Position numbers and translations under genes: made by a program. A stretch of DNA of 64,000 bases from JADKAV01 sp963818505 (GTDB lineage Bacteria; Actinomycetota; Actinomycetes; S36-B12; UBA10799): positions 434,001 to 498,000 of the forward strand of contig CAWFSJ010000005.1 in NCBI GenBank assembly GCA_963818505.1. Reading direction: 5' to 3'. Below the pieces are notes generated by a model, which worked only from the letters and a program-made list of their open reading frames with translations, had not been told where the DNA came from and did no database searches. How positions within the stretch are numbered: the stretch's first letter is position 1; each line of letters starts with the position of its first letter. This document shows, piece by piece, positions 9,100 to 18,657 of this stretch.

Positions 9100-10493
9100 C
9101 CAGCACACCGCAATTCGTCACCGAGAGCGGACCTGACCCGCTGGCCGAGGTGGCCCGCAGGCACCTCTGGATGCACTTCACACGTCACTCGGTCTACGGC
9201 CCGCAAGAACACGTACCGGTCATCGTCCGGGGGCAGGGCGCCTACATCTGGGACGACCAAGGCCGCAAATACCTCGACGGCCTCGCGGGTCTGTTCACGG
9301 TGATGATCGGCCACGGTCGCGAAGAACTGGCCCGGGCGGCCGCCGAGCAGGCACGCACGTTGGGGCACTTCCCCATTTGGTCGTACGCGAACCCGAAGGC
9401 CATCGAACTCGCCGAGCGTCTGGCGCACCTGGCACCACCTGATCTCAACCGGGTGTTCTTCACCTCCGGCGGCGGCGAGGCCGTCGAGTCCGCATGGAAG
9501 CTCGCCAAGCAGTACTTCCATATCACCGGCAAGCCGAACAAGTACAAGGTCATCAGCCGGGCGGTCGCCTACCACGGCACGCCGCACGGCGCCCTGAGCA
9601 TCACCGGCATCCCCGGAGCCAAAGCGCCCTTCGAACCGCTCGTGCCCGGAGCGCACAAGGTGCCCAACACCAACTTCTACCGCGCCACTGAGCACGCCGA
9701 TGACGAGGTCGCGTTCGGGCGGTGGGCGGCCGACCAGATCGCCACCGCGATCGAACTAGAGGGCGCCGAAACCGTGGCCGCGGTGTTCATCGAACCGGTT
9801 CAGAACTCCGGTGGTTGCTTCCCGCCGCCGCCTGGATACCTCCAGCGGGTCCGTGAGATCTGCGACCGTTACGACGTGCTGCTCGTTGCCGACGAGACCA
9901 TCACCTCCTTCGGCCGGATCGGCGACTACTTCGCGATGAACCGTTTCGGGGTGCAACCCGACATCATCACGTGCGCCAAGGGCATGACTTCCGGTTACGT
10001 GCCCATGGGCGCGATGATCGTCCACGACCGACTCTTCGAACCGTTCGCCGAGGGCTCGAACATCTTCCTGCACGGTTACACCTGGGGCGGGCACCCCGTC
10101 GGCGCTGCCGTGGCCCTGGCCAATCTGGACGTCATGGAGTCCGAAGGACTCATGCAGCACGTGCGCGACAACGAATCCGCGTTCCGGGCCACCCTCGAGG
10201 GTTTGAAGGAACTACCCCTGGTCGGCGACGTCCGCGGCGCCGGCTACTTCTACGGCATCGAGTTGGTCAAGGACAAGGTCACCAAGGAGACCTTCACCGA
10301 CGAAGAGTCCGAGCGCCTCCTGCGCGGATTCCTCTCGAAGGCGCTGTTCGACGCTGGGCTGTACTGCCGGGCCGATGACCGGGGAGACCCCGTCATCCAA
10401 CTGGCGCCGCCGCTCATTTGCGATCAGAGCCACTTTGCGCAGATCGAATCAATTCTGCGCGAGGTGCTCACACAGGCTTGGTCGATCCTGTGA
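9096..10493 (+). CDS. Class-III PLP aminotransferase, probable diamine (putrescine) aminotransferase
   Basis: 465 residues. The class-III omega-aminotransferase fold shows in the PLP phosphate loop TSGGGEAVESAWKLAK, the PLP-ring aspartate in LLVADETITSFGR and the Schiff-base lysine near residue 295 in TCAKGMTSGYVPMGA. It starts at GTG, overlapping the Lrp-type gene by 4 bases. Members are annotated as putrescine:2-oxoglutarate, beta-alanine:pyruvate or related omega-transaminases. The nearby aminobutyraldehyde dehydrogenase and GabT favour putrescine (or a similar diamine) as amino donor. This is inference, and other omega-amino donors are possible. The gene is intact. Confidence 0.8.
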   Translation: MTSTPQFVTESGPDPLAEVARRHLWMHFTRHSVYGPQEHVPVIVRGQGAYIWDDQGRKYLDGLAGLFTVMIGHGREELARAAAEQARTLGHFPIWSYANPKAIELAERLAHLAPPDLNRVFFTSGGGEAVESAWKLAKQYFHITGKPNKYKVISRAVAYHGTPHGALSITGIPGAKAPFEPLVPGAHKVPNTNFYRATEHADDEVAFGRWAADQIATAIELEGAETVAAVFIEPVQNSGGCFPPPPGYLQRVREICDRYDVLLVADETITSFGRIGDYFAMNRFGVQPDIITCAKGMTSGYVPMGAMIVHDRLFEPFAEGSNIFLHGYTWGGHPVGAAVALANLDVMESEGLMQHVRDNESAFRATLEGLKELPLVGDVRGAGYFYGIELVKDKVTKETFTDEESERLLRGFLSKALFDAGLYCRADDRGDPVIQLAPPLICDQSHFAQIESILREVLTQAWSIL

Positions 10494-10495
10494 CC

Positions 10496-10933
10496 TCAGC
10501 GGTGTCCTGGGAACTTCTCGCGCGCGGCTGCCACCACTGATTCGAACTGCTCGCGGGACAGTTCCCCACCTTCACGGCGGACAGATTGCGGAGCGACCGC
10601 CAGTGGCCTGTTCACATTGACCCAGGACGGCCGGTGCTCAGAATCCCACTCTCCTGAACCGATCAGCAGCCAACCTTCTTCGTCGCTACGATCCTTGCTG
10701 GACAAGAGGAAGCACACCAAGTCACCCGGCTTGTCCAGCGCTCGTCCGACGATCGCCAGCGGCCGGTCCTTGCCCTGAGTGAGATCCTCCTCGAACGGCA
10801 CCCACGCCCACACCACCTCACCCGGGTCGGGTTCGTGATCGAGTTCAGGGGCGTATTCGGGAACCGCCGCACCCCTGTAGTCGAACGCCCCGCCACGGAT
10901 GGGTCGGGGGTCTGCATCGTCCTGCATGGCCAC
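10496..10933 (-). CDS. PemK/MazF-fold-like protein
   Basis: 145 residues. The stretch PDPGEVVWAWVPFEED, then GKDRPLAIVGR and a later basic/hydrophobic strand, resembles the opening of PemK/MazF proteins (small beta-barrel endoribonucleases). Actinobacterial homologues of this kind are longer than classical MazF and often have no antitoxin beside them, as here. The gene lies directly after a lipoprotein gene (adjacent, no gap) and faces the aminotransferase stop. The start is GTG 10933, or possibly ATG 10927. RNase activity is not established; the assignment is by sequence feel only. Confidence 0.5.
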   Translation of the reverse strand: MAMQDDADPRPIRGGAFDYRGAAVPEYAPELDHEPDPGEVVWAWVPFEEDLTQGKDRPLAIVGRALDKPGDLVCFLLSSKDRSDEEGWLLIGSGEWDSEHRPSWVNVNRPLAVAPQSVRREGGELSREQFESVVAAAREKFPGHR

Positions 10934-11458
10934 CTACTTCACGTTGATGAGTTCGAGACTCACTTGCACTGTCACCACAGACTCACGTCCATTGTCGCGC
11001 TTGCCGGCGAATGTTCCCCTACCGGCCAGCGTTTCGAAATCCTCCGTACCACCGATCACCTCGGTCTCGCCCGTGAAGGACTCCTGCTCATCTCCCGAGA
11101 CCGGCGACGAGACCCCGGTGATCCGCAGGCCGATGTCGCCCTTGCGCGACTCCAGGGTCAGGAAGCCCTCCAGTGTGCCGCTGCCACGTGTGAAGTCGCT
11201 GGCCACCTGCAACTGCGCGGAGAAGGATTGATCCAAGAAGTCGATCTTGTCGGTGTACAGCGACCAACCGTAGGACTTCTCCAACTGCGGCCCCACGGCG
11301 TGGAGCTGCTGGCTTTTCAAATCGAAGGTGGCCGTGAACGTCTGGGTGCGTTTGGACTCGGGGCTCGTGGTGGGCGAAGGGGCCGGGCTGGCTGGGTCGT
11401 CGTTCGGCGTCGCACATCCCGCCAGCACCAGCATCAGTACCAAGACGGCGTAGCGCAC
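10934..11458 (-). CDS. Secreted lipoprotein of unknown function
   Basis: 174 residues from a GTG start. A short signal sequence ends in the lipobox LAGC, so it should be a membrane-anchored lipoprotein. A Ser/Pro/Thr linker follows. The remainder is rich in beta strands, and a TEVIGGTEDFETLAGRGTF segment is reminiscent of the 'GGTG..AGARG' turn of small beta-barrel (allene-oxide-cyclase-like) secreted proteins. I cannot assign a function. The next gene (PemK-like) follows without a gap, so the two are probably co-transcribed. Confidence 0.7.
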   Translation of the reverse strand: MRYAVLVLMLVLAGCATPNDDPASPAPSPTTSPESKRTQTFTATFDLKSQQLHAVGPQLEKSYGWSLYTDKIDFLDQSFSAQLQVASDFTRGSGTLEGFLTLESRKGDIGLRITGVSSPVSGDEQESFTGETEVIGGTEDFETLAGRGTFAGKRDNGRESVVTVQVSLELINVK

Positions 11459-11490
11459 GCTCAGAGCCTGCCATGGGTACCCTCGTCGCG

Positions 11491-14382
11491 CTAGCGACGT
11501 AGCTGATCACGCAGCAGAACAGCCAGGTCGTCGGGGTGCAGCGCCGGGCTGAACAACCAGCCCTGCGCAGCGTCGCAACCGAGTTCGCGAAGCAGTTCGG
11601 CCTGGACCGTGGTCTCCACGCCTTCGGCCACCACCCGAAGGTTCAAACCGTGGCCGACCGTGATGACTCCAGCGACGATGGCTGTGTCGGTCGGGTCCAT
11701 CCCCAGTCCGTCGATGAAGGTCTTGTCGATCTTCAAGGTTGAGGCAGGGATCCGGCGCAGGTAGTCGAAGCCTGCGTGCCCGGTGCCGAAGTCGTCGATC
11801 GCCACCTCGCTGCCCGCAGCCAGGCACGCCCGCAGTCGGGCCAAGGTGGCATCGTCGGCGCTGAGCAACTGGCTCTCAGTGATTTCCAGTTGGATCTCTC
11901 CCACATCGATTCCCGCCAGGGCCGCGCGCTCAGCAACACCTGTGGCGAGGTCGTCTCGCACGAACTGACTCGTGGAGACGTTCACACTCACACGCGGGGA
12001 GAATCCGAGGTCGTCGCGCCAGCGACCTACCTGCTGACAGGCCTCCCCGATGACCCACATGCCGATGGCGCTGATCAGGTGCCGTCGCTCTGCCACAGGG
12101 ATGAAATCGTTTGGCGGCACCAGGCCACGTATTGGGTGCTGCCAGCGGATCAATGCCTCGACGTCGTGGATGTCACCGGACTGCAGACTCACCACAGGCT
12201 GGTAGCGCAAAATGAACTGCTGCTGCGCTACGGCCGCGCGCAAGTCCGTCTCGATCTGCACGGTTCGCAACGCGACGGGGGGCCGTTGTGCCCGCCCGAA
12301 CGACACGCAGTCCCCGCCCGCGGCCTTCGACTCGAACATTGCCGCGTCGGCGATGGGCAGCAGATCCTGCACGGAGATCCCCGCGCCACTCCACGCCGCC
12401 CCGATGGCACTCGCGGCAGTGAGGACCCCCTCGCCGACAGCGACACCCTCCTTCAACCGCACCCGAAGTCGCTCCGCCTCCTGGGCGACCATTTGAGGGT
12501 CGTCCTCATGGGCGCTCAGAACGGCGTACTCGTCGGCCCCCATGCGCGCCACCAGCGTCGCTTCGTCAACGGAGTCCTCGAGCAGTCGTGCGACTTCCAC
12601 GAGATAGGCGTCACTGCGCTCGCGGCCGAGACTCTCATGCACGGATTTGAAGTCGTCGATGTCGATCACGTAGAGCGCCACATCCTCGCGGCCAGCGAGT
12701 TCATCCAGTTGGGCCAACAATGCGTCACGGGATGCCAGACCCGTGAGCGGGTCGAACCTGTTGGCCGATTTGGGCCGTGCTGAGGCAGCCATGTTGTGGA
12801 CCACCACGACCACACCGTCGTCGCCACTCGGCTCGACGGTGACCTCATGGGCGCCATGCAAAGGGCCCGCCGGCATGGAGATCACACGTCGGGTGCCCAT
12901 GCCGGAGGCGATCACCTGCGCGTAGTCCATGACCAAGCCCAGTCGGTCCTTTCCCGGGTAGATCGACGACTCGGTGTGCCCCAGCACGTCCGCCTCCGCC
13001 TTGCGCAAGATATTGAGCGCGGCGTTGTTGACTGCGGTCACGACGAAGTCCATGGCACGGCCCGTCTCGTCGCGCTGCGCTTGCAGGAAGACCATCGGGT
13101 CGCGGATCAGATCCAGTGCGCCCCGCAGCCGCGTCGAAAGCCCCTCGTCGGCCACACCGCGCTCGGTGAGGTCGTGGTAGGAGACCACCGACCCGATGAC
13201 CTGCCCTTGTGCGTCTCCCACCGCAGCCGCTGTGACCAACACCCAATGCATCGGTCCCCGGCCGAGTCTCACCCCGAGCAGGGAGTCCTGCACGCAGACT
13301 CCGGTGGCGATCGCAATCGTGCCCGGTAGTTCGTCCCCGCGCATCACCGCCCCGTCCGGGTGGTAGTAGGTCCACTCGGGAGAGTCGATGCTCTTGTCAA
13401 CGAAGTCGTCGGGCGTTCCCTCCACCGTCGCGGCGGCCACCGAGTTGATTCCCCTGATCGCACCCTTGGCGTCCAGGACGATGAGGGTCATCCGGGGATC
13501 GTCGGAAGCCAGCGCGAGCGACTGTTCTGGGTCGTTCCCGGCCAGCAAGTGCCGTCCGGCGCTGCGCATCCGGGCCAGCCCGGACAGCCCACGGAATGCC
13601 TGCTCGATCATGCCCTCGGCATCGAACAACCCGGGACCGCTGGTGATGGTCCACAGATCGATGACACCCTGGCAGCGGCCCTCCGACCGAAGCCCGGCCT
13701 GCACGGCGGCACTCAGCTGCTCGACCGGCAGTGGTGAACGCGGGTCGTGCACGACCTGGGCCACGAGCACACGGTCGGTCGACCACTCCCATACGCGGTC
13801 GCGTTCGCCTACGACTTGGCGCACCTTCTTGAGGACGCGAGCTCGTTCCTCCGGATCCTGCGGCCCACCGGCCTGGGACGCGGCTGCGGAGTCGACGACG
13901 GTCAGCGCCAAATGCGCACCGTCGGTGATCGCCTGGCGCCCGAGGTTCTGCAGTTCCCGAACGGCCTGCGCCCGCTGAGTACGACCGCTGGTCAACGTGA
14001 CTCTCGTGCGGATACGTGGAAGCAGTCGTCCGGCCACATGGGCGAGTTCCTGCAGAACCGCCAAGGGTTTCGCGCCCGGGCCGTACTCCAGGGCAATCGC
14101 CAATTGCGCTCGGTGACCATCCGAGCAGGGCAGGGCCACGTCCGGGCCGGACTCGATCGGCTCGTCGCCGTCAAGGGCCCTGCGAGCCAAGTCCGCCAGC
14201 GCGCCAGTGCTGACATCGGGATCGGCCGCGGTCACCAGTTCCATTCGCGGCGGAGCGAAGAGTTGTGTGAGCACGGTTCTCAGAGCGTCGAGGAAGGCGT
14301 CCACACCTTCGGCTTCCGACAGCTGATCGAAGACATCCAGACGCAGATGACCTGATCGGGAGGTGCTCTCATCGGCAGTCAT
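11491..14382 (-). CDS. Cyclic di-GMP signalling protein: PAS-like sensor, degenerate GGDEF, intact EAL
   Basis: 963 residues, no membrane segment seen. The N-terminal ~280 residues are unassigned. Two PAS-like regions follow (about 285-420 and 430-550), then a GGDEF-type domain whose signature reads GADEY near residue 616 and has no RxxD inhibitory site. The EAL domain keeps its key residues: EAL near 740 (DVEALIRW), N in VNVS, E in LEITES, the DD pair in IDDFGTG, K in LKIDK and E in AEGVET. This suggests c-di-GMP phosphodiesterase activity, with the GGDEF part regulatory or weakly active. Compare the protein at 22793, which shows the opposite pattern. Confidence 0.85.
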   Translation of the reverse strand: MTADESTSRSGHLRLDVFDQLSEAEGVDAFLDALRTVLTQLFAPPRMELVTAADPDVSTGALADLARRALDGDEPIESGPDVALPCSDGHRAQLAIALEYGPGAKPLAVLQELAHVAGRLLPRIRTRVTLTSGRTQRAQAVRELQNLGRQAITDGAHLALTVVDSAAASQAGGPQDPEERARVLKKVRQVVGERDRVWEWSTDRVLVAQVVHDPRSPLPVEQLSAAVQAGLRSEGRCQGVIDLWTITSGPGLFDAEGMIEQAFRGLSGLARMRSAGRHLLAGNDPEQSLALASDDPRMTLIVLDAKGAIRGINSVAAATVEGTPDDFVDKSIDSPEWTYYHPDGAVMRGDELPGTIAIATGVCVQDSLLGVRLGRGPMHWVLVTAAAVGDAQGQVIGSVVSYHDLTERGVADEGLSTRLRGALDLIRDPMVFLQAQRDETGRAMDFVVTAVNNAALNILRKAEADVLGHTESSIYPGKDRLGLVMDYAQVIASGMGTRRVISMPAGPLHGAHEVTVEPSGDDGVVVVVHNMAASARPKSANRFDPLTGLASRDALLAQLDELAGREDVALYVIDIDDFKSVHESLGRERSDAYLVEVARLLEDSVDEATLVARMGADEYAVLSAHEDDPQMVAQEAERLRVRLKEGVAVGEGVLTAASAIGAAWSGAGISVQDLLPIADAAMFESKAAGGDCVSFGRAQRPPVALRTVQIETDLRAAVAQQQFILRYQPVVSLQSGDIHDVEALIRWQHPIRGLVPPNDFIPVAERRHLISAIGMWVIGEACQQVGRWRDDLGFSPRVSVNVSTSQFVRDDLATGVAERAALAGIDVGEIQLEITESQLLSADDATLARLRACLAAGSEVAIDDFGTGHAGFDYLRRIPASTLKIDKTFIDGLGMDPTDTAIVAGVITVGHGLNLRVVAEGVETTVQAELLRELGCDAAQGWLFSPALHPDDLAVLLRDQLRR

Positions 14383-14649
14383 CCGCCGACCTCCCGATCC
14401 AAGGCGTGCCTAATCGGCCTCTGTCCAGGATGGCCACATAATCAGCGTAGCCACCGGGCTGCACGTATCGCCGATCCAAAACACTGCGGCCCCGAAGACC
14501 CTGCCTGGCACGAAACCGCCCGACTGCCCACCATGGAAACGGGCGAAGCGCGGGCTAACCTGCGCGAATCCACTCGGCAATATTGACGACGTCCGGGGCG
14601 GCTGAAAGCGACTGCGTGATCGCCGGTGCAAGCAGGCAGGCAACCCCTT
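14383..14649. other. Intergenic region, no gene recognised
   Basis: 267 bp between two minus-strand genes. A 78-codon minus-strand frame (14410-14643) exists but has no ribosome site, no recognisable domain and poor codon character. I looked for a c-di-GMP riboswitch because of the downstream GGDEF/EAL gene and did not find one. Confidence 0.4.
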
Positions 14650-16647
14650 TCATCGCTGGCGTCTTTCGGACAGCCGACGCAGGTTCTCGTTGTAGGCCGC
14701 AAGCTCGGCATCGCCGTCGCGTTCTGCCCGCCGGTCATGACGAGCCGCCTCACGGCTGTCCGAGCGCGCCCACTGAACGGCAACAGCGATGATCAGCAGG
14801 AAGGTGGGGACCTCTGCGATCCCCCACGCGATCCCACCAGCGGTTTGGGAGTCCGCCACAAGATCGGTCAGCCACGGGGGCTGTACCTGGGAGTACCAGG
14901 CAGAACCGAATGCCGTGTCGCTCATCATGATCGGGACGGCGAAGAACGAATGCAGGATCATGGCGATCGTCGCCAGCAGCAGCCTGCCCCAGGGTGGCAG
15001 GGACCGTGGCAGGGGATCGGTTTGGATGACCACCCAGGCGAACAGGTATCCCGAGGCCAGGAAGTGGATCTGCATCGCGAGGTGCCCCACGTGACTGGAC
15101 ATCAGCCAGGCGAACAGAGGCGTGTAGTACAGCCCGTACAGCCCGACAGTGAAGACGAAGAGCACGTACAGCGGGTGGGTCAGGAACTTGGCAAGCGGGG
15201 TGTGCATCCCCCAGACGATCCACTCCCGTGGTCCCCGTCGTTCCCCTGTGGTTGACGGCAGAGCACGCAGGGCCAGCGTCAGGGGCGCCGACATCGCCAA
15301 CATGATGGGAGCCACCATCGACATCACCATGTGGGAGACCATGTGCCAGGTCATCGAGACCATCGCGTACGTGGCTACTCCCGCATTCGTCGCCCAGACG
15401 ACCATGATCCAACCGGTGATCCACGACACGGTGCGCAAGACCGGCCAGCGATCACCGCGCCTTCGCAGGCGGATCACCCCCGCGACGTAGAGCCCGACAC
15501 CGAGGATGGCCAGGCCCAGGAACAGGGGCTCCAACCGCCAGCCGAAAACGATGTCCGCAGCCGTGGGCGGCGGCGGGAACGCCTGCCCGAGGAGCGTCTC
15601 GGCATTGGTCGGGTACTGGATCTCGACGCGCGGGTAGGCCGTCTGGGTCAACGCGACCCCGATGCCGCCAGCAGCAGCCATCAGCACGGCCTCGATGCTG
15701 GCGAAACGGACCAGCGTCGGCCGCTGCTCAAGACCTGCACCCACCACCTGTGTCTGCAACACCCGGGCGGTGATCAACAGGCAGGCCAGCAGCAGGATCT
15801 TGAGCAAGATCAGCAGGCCGAAGTTGGTCGTGAGCAACTCCGAGACCGAGTTCATGCGGGCGAAGGCCGCACCCAGCCCCGAAATTGCCAGCAGGACCAC
15901 TGCCCAGGTAGCCACTGTCCGGAACACGGGAAGCGAACGCATCGTGGCTGGGTCGTTGCGAAGGCCGTGGAAGAGGATGACCAGCAGGCCTCCGACCCAC
16001 ACCGACACTGACACCGCATGCACCACGTCGGAGGTCATGGCCACGCCGTGTGAACCGAGGCTGGACGCGTGCCCGGTCAGTGCCGGAAGCGCGACACCGA
16101 TGAGGCCGGTCACCATCCAGGCCGCCGCGGACGTGACGCTGGTGGTGAAGAAGCAACCGACGGCGATGGCGATGGCGAGCATGGCCACGATGATGAACGC
16201 CCGGACCGAGTCCACCGACCAGGCATAGGTGGAGATCACAGCCGGGGTCAAGGTCTTGGAAATGGGCAGCCCCAGCGCCCACGCCAGCGTCCACAGGGCG
16301 GTTGCGAAACTGAACACCGCCCAGACGACCGCCACAGCACCGGCCCGCACGACGTCGGCCCGGCCCACTTGGGACAGCACGCCTTTGCGCCCCTGCGGTC
16401 CGAGCACCGCGGCGTAGCCGAGCAACCCGACGACCAAGACGCTGCACACCGTGGACACCAAGCGCACCAGCGGCAACCCCCACGCCACTAGCGGACCTGG
16501 CCCCGCGATCTGCTCAGCGGCCGCTTGCGAAGCGCCTCCGCCGACCACCAGCCCGACGACCAGCCCGAACACAGCCACGAGCGCCACGGGCACGACCCAG
16601 CGGGTCAGTCCCGGCCGGGCTGGGCGGGTACTGGTACTAGTCGGCAC
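14650..16647 (-). CDS. CopD / cytochrome c oxidase assembly (CtaG) fusion membrane protein
   Basis: 665 residues with about 15-16 predicted membrane helices. The N-terminal half (to about residue 340) is CopD-like, with TGHASSLG and the VHAVSVSVWVGGL histidine motif of copper-transport membrane proteins. The C-terminal half is caa3-type CtaG-like, with conserved histidines in SMTWHMVSHMVMSM and HLAMQIHFLASGYLF. This fusion is common in actinobacteria and is linked to copper uptake and delivery to cytochrome oxidase. It overlaps the upstream CopC-like gene by 11 bases, so both are translated together. The C-terminus is a charged cytoplasmic tail. Confidence 0.9.
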   Translation of the reverse strand: MPTSTSTRPARPGLTRWVVPVALVAVFGLVVGLVVGGGASQAAAEQIAGPGPLVAWGLPLVRLVSTVCSVLVVGLLGYAAVLGPQGRKGVLSQVGRADVVRAGAVAVVWAVFSFATALWTLAWALGLPISKTLTPAVISTYAWSVDSVRAFIIVAMLAIAIAVGCFFTTSVTSAAAWMVTGLIGVALPALTGHASSLGSHGVAMTSDVVHAVSVSVWVGGLLVILFHGLRNDPATMRSLPVFRTVATWAVVLLAISGLGAAFARMNSVSELLTTNFGLLILLKILLLACLLITARVLQTQVVGAGLEQRPTLVRFASIEAVLMAAAGGIGVALTQTAYPRVEIQYPTNAETLLGQAFPPPPTAADIVFGWRLEPLFLGLAILGVGLYVAGVIRLRRRGDRWPVLRTVSWITGWIMVVWATNAGVATYAMVSMTWHMVSHMVMSMVAPIMLAMSAPLTLALRALPSTTGERRGPREWIVWGMHTPLAKFLTHPLYVLFVFTVGLYGLYYTPLFAWLMSSHVGHLAMQIHFLASGYLFAWVVIQTDPLPRSLPPWGRLLLATIAMILHSFFAVPIMMSDTAFGSAWYSQVQPPWLTDLVADSQTAGGIAWGIAEVPTFLLIIAVAVQWARSDSREAARHDRRAERDGDAELAAYNENLRRLSERRQR

Positions 16648-17158
16648 GCGATCTCCACACGAAGAAACCGACCGCCCCCACTACGACCACGAGCAGCGCC
16701 GGGAGGAGCAGGTTCACGCCCTGCTGGGGCTCATCTGCAACCACCTCTTCGGCTGCGACGGGCGAAGGTTGAGCGGCTGGCTGCTCAGCCGTACGGATTT
16801 GGAAGGCGAACTGGCCCTCCAGCGGGTGGCCGTCGTCGCCCACAGCTCGCCACGCCACTGTGTAGCGACCTGAGTCGGCAGTGGCCGGCCATTGCGCGGA
16901 AAGAACTGCACCATCGACTCTCGGCGTGCCGAGGGCAACGTCGGCACCGCTCTCGTCGCGGGCCACGACCCGGGCACCGCCGTCGAGGATGTCCTCCGCG
17001 AAACGCATGAGCAACTGCTCTGGAGGGCTGTCCAGACTGGAGCCCGCATCCGGGTTGGTCGAGATCAGATCGGTGTGGGCGGCGGCGGGCAGAACTGGCA
17101 CCAGCGCGAGGGCGACGGCAACCAGAAGGACCCAGCCGCCCCTGATGGGGGCAAGCAT
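16637..17158 (-). CDS. CopC-domain copper-binding protein, membrane anchored
   Basis: 173 residues, ATG start with AGGAG 7 bases upstream. The signal peptide ends at PAAAHTD, leaving the histidine near the mature N-terminus that CopC proteins use for Cu(II). The CopC fold follows (SPPEQLLMRFAE; YTVAWRAVGDDGHPLEGQFAF, containing the second conserved His). A Pro/Ala/Glu linker and one C-terminal helix with WRSR anchor it to the membrane. It likely collects copper outside the membrane and hands it to the CopD-CtaG protein encoded directly downstream with an 11-base overlap. Confidence 0.9.
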   Translation of the reverse strand: MLAPIRGGWVLLVAVALALVPVLPAAAHTDLISTNPDAGSSLDSPPEQLLMRFAEDILDGGARVVARDESGADVALGTPRVDGAVLSAQWPATADSGRYTVAWRAVGDDGHPLEGQFAFQIRTAEQPAAQPSPVAAEEVVADEPQQGVNLLLPALLVVVVGAVGFFVWRSRAD

Positions 17159-17204
17159 TGCGAACTCCTACTAAGGGGTGGAAAGGGTTACGAGTACCGG
17201 GCTA

Positions 17205-17720
17205 TCAGCAGGCCACGACAGGTGGGCCACGCTGAGCGTGTGCCCTGTGGGTAACCCCGGTGAGTACGTGGGCCGTCGCGACCGCCCACGAGTTGGAACG
17301 CATAGGGACCGGTGACAGGCCGACCAGGGCGGTCCGAACGGCGATGACCCAGCGCAGGTACCTTCGCCGGGCGGCCGCGAACACGCGCGCTTCACCGAAT
17401 CGCAGGAAGGCGGCGAGCAGTAGGGCAGAAAGGGCATGCGCGCCCAGCATTGCCGTGCTCTGTTGATGTGCGTGGCCCGCTGCGAAGACCATGTGCACGA
17501 GGACCTGAACCGCCAACACCCAGGCGATGATCGGCAGCAGGGATCGCTCAGCACTCGACCAGCCGTACGCCGCCAGTACCGAAGTCGCGAGCAGCAGGAG
17601 CATCAGGGCAGGCTCGATGTGACCACCACCGAGGCCATGGCCGGCAATTGCGAGGCCGGTTGAGCTCAGACCAAGCGCACAGGCGCGCACCCAGCGCAGT
17701 TCATGGACCGGGTGCTTCAC
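17205..17720 (-). CDS. Small membrane protein of unknown function
   Basis: 171 residues from a GTG start with about four hydrophobic helices and several histidines (HGLGGGH, VHMVFAAGHAHQQ, AHALS). It lies upstream of, and in the same direction as, the CopC/CopD-CtaG genes, so it may be part of the same copper operon. The histidine-rich helices fit that idea, but no family was recognised. Confidence 0.65.
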   Translation of the reverse strand: MKHPVHELRWVRACALGLSSTGLAIAGHGLGGGHIEPALMLLLLATSVLAAYGWSSAERSLLPIIAWVLAVQVLVHMVFAAGHAHQQSTAMLGAHALSALLLAAFLRFGEARVFAAARRRYLRWVIAVRTALVGLSPVPMRSNSWAVATAHVLTGVTHRAHAQRGPPVVAC

Positions 17721-17730
17721 ACGCCAAAGA

Positions 17731-18543
17731 CTAACTAAGCAGTTTGGAGGCGAAGTCGGGGACGTGGGTCTGGGTGTCCTTCGGCGGACGCATGTACCCG
17801 CGCGACGCGGGTCGGTCCGGGAGGCTCAGAGGAGCCACGGTGACGTCCTCATAAGGCATCGAAGAAAGGAGGTGGTTGATCACGTTCAGACGTGCGGCCT
17901 TCTTGTTGTCGCTCTCGACGACGAACCAGGGCGCCTCTGGGATGTCGGTGTGAACCATCATCTCGTCCTTGGCCCGGGAGTACTCCTCCCACCGTGTGAT
18001 CGACTCGAGGTCCATGGGACTCAGTTTCCAGCGACGCATCGGGTCCTTCAGCCGGGACTCGAACCGGCGCTGCTGCTCCTCGTCACTGACGCTGAACCAG
18101 TACTTGCGCAAGACGATCCCGTCCTCCACCAGCAATCGTTCGAAGATCGGCGCCTGATGTAGGAAGCGGCGGTACTCCTCCAGCGTGCAGAACCCCATGA
18201 CGCGCTCGACACCCGAGCGGTTGTACCAGGAGCGGTCGAACATCGCGATCTCTCCCGCGGCGGGCAGGTGCGGCACGTAGCGCTGGAAGTACCACTGGGT
18301 CTTCTCGCGCTCGGTCGGGGCGGGAAGCGCGACGATGCGCGCGGTACGTGGGTTCAGGTAGGCCGTCATGCGCTTGATCGACCCGCCCTTGCCAGCGGCG
18401 TCCCTGCCCTCGAAGATCACGACTAAGCGGGTCCCGGTTGATTTGATCCACTCCTGCAGCTTCACCATCTCTGCCTGCAGGCGGAACAACTCGGCCTCGT
18501 AGACCTTGTTCTTCAGTGTCGGTTGCCTGTCGCGTTTCGCCAT
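17731..18543 (-). CDS. ppk2: Polyphosphate kinase 2 family protein
   Basis: 270 residues, typical of a one-domain PPK2. The P-loop is GRDAAGKGGSIKR, the lid/Walker B region MFDRSWYNRSGVERV, and a DPMRRWKLSPMDL segment follows; together these define the family. PPK2 enzymes move phosphate between polyphosphate and nucleotides, usually making GTP or ATP from the diphosphate. The exact nucleotide preference cannot be read here. It stands alone, minus strand, with the acyltransferase gene diverging from it. Confidence 0.92.
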   Translation of the reverse strand: MAKRDRQPTLKNKVYEAELFRLQAEMVKLQEWIKSTGTRLVVIFEGRDAAGKGGSIKRMTAYLNPRTARIVALPAPTEREKTQWYFQRYVPHLPAAGEIAMFDRSWYNRSGVERVMGFCTLEEYRRFLHQAPIFERLLVEDGIVLRKYWFSVSDEEQQRRFESRLKDPMRRWKLSPMDLESITRWEEYSRAKDEMMVHTDIPEAPWFVVESDNKKAARLNVINHLLSSMPYEDVTVAPLSLPDRPASRGYMRPPKDTQTHVPDFASKLLS

Positions 18544-18657
18544 GGAGCACAGCGTAGGGCTCAGGCCCGGCGGATCGGGTACTGGTCGGCGATCTCGGCC
18601 TCAAAGAATGTGTGTGAAATCACGTTTCCAGATGTCCGCTGGGGGCATCCAAAAGGT

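Noticed and set aside
14410..14643. 78-codon minus-strand frame between CopD-CtaG and the EAL gene
   Set aside because: No ribosome site, no domain, and codon character unlike the neighbours.
14383..14649. c-di-GMP riboswitch upstream of the GGDEF/EAL gene
   Set aside because: I searched by eye for the GEMM consensus on the minus strand and found no matching core.
18050..18070. tRNA-like GGGACTCGAACC word
   Set aside because: It lies inside the PPK2 coding frame and no cloverleaf can be drawn around it.
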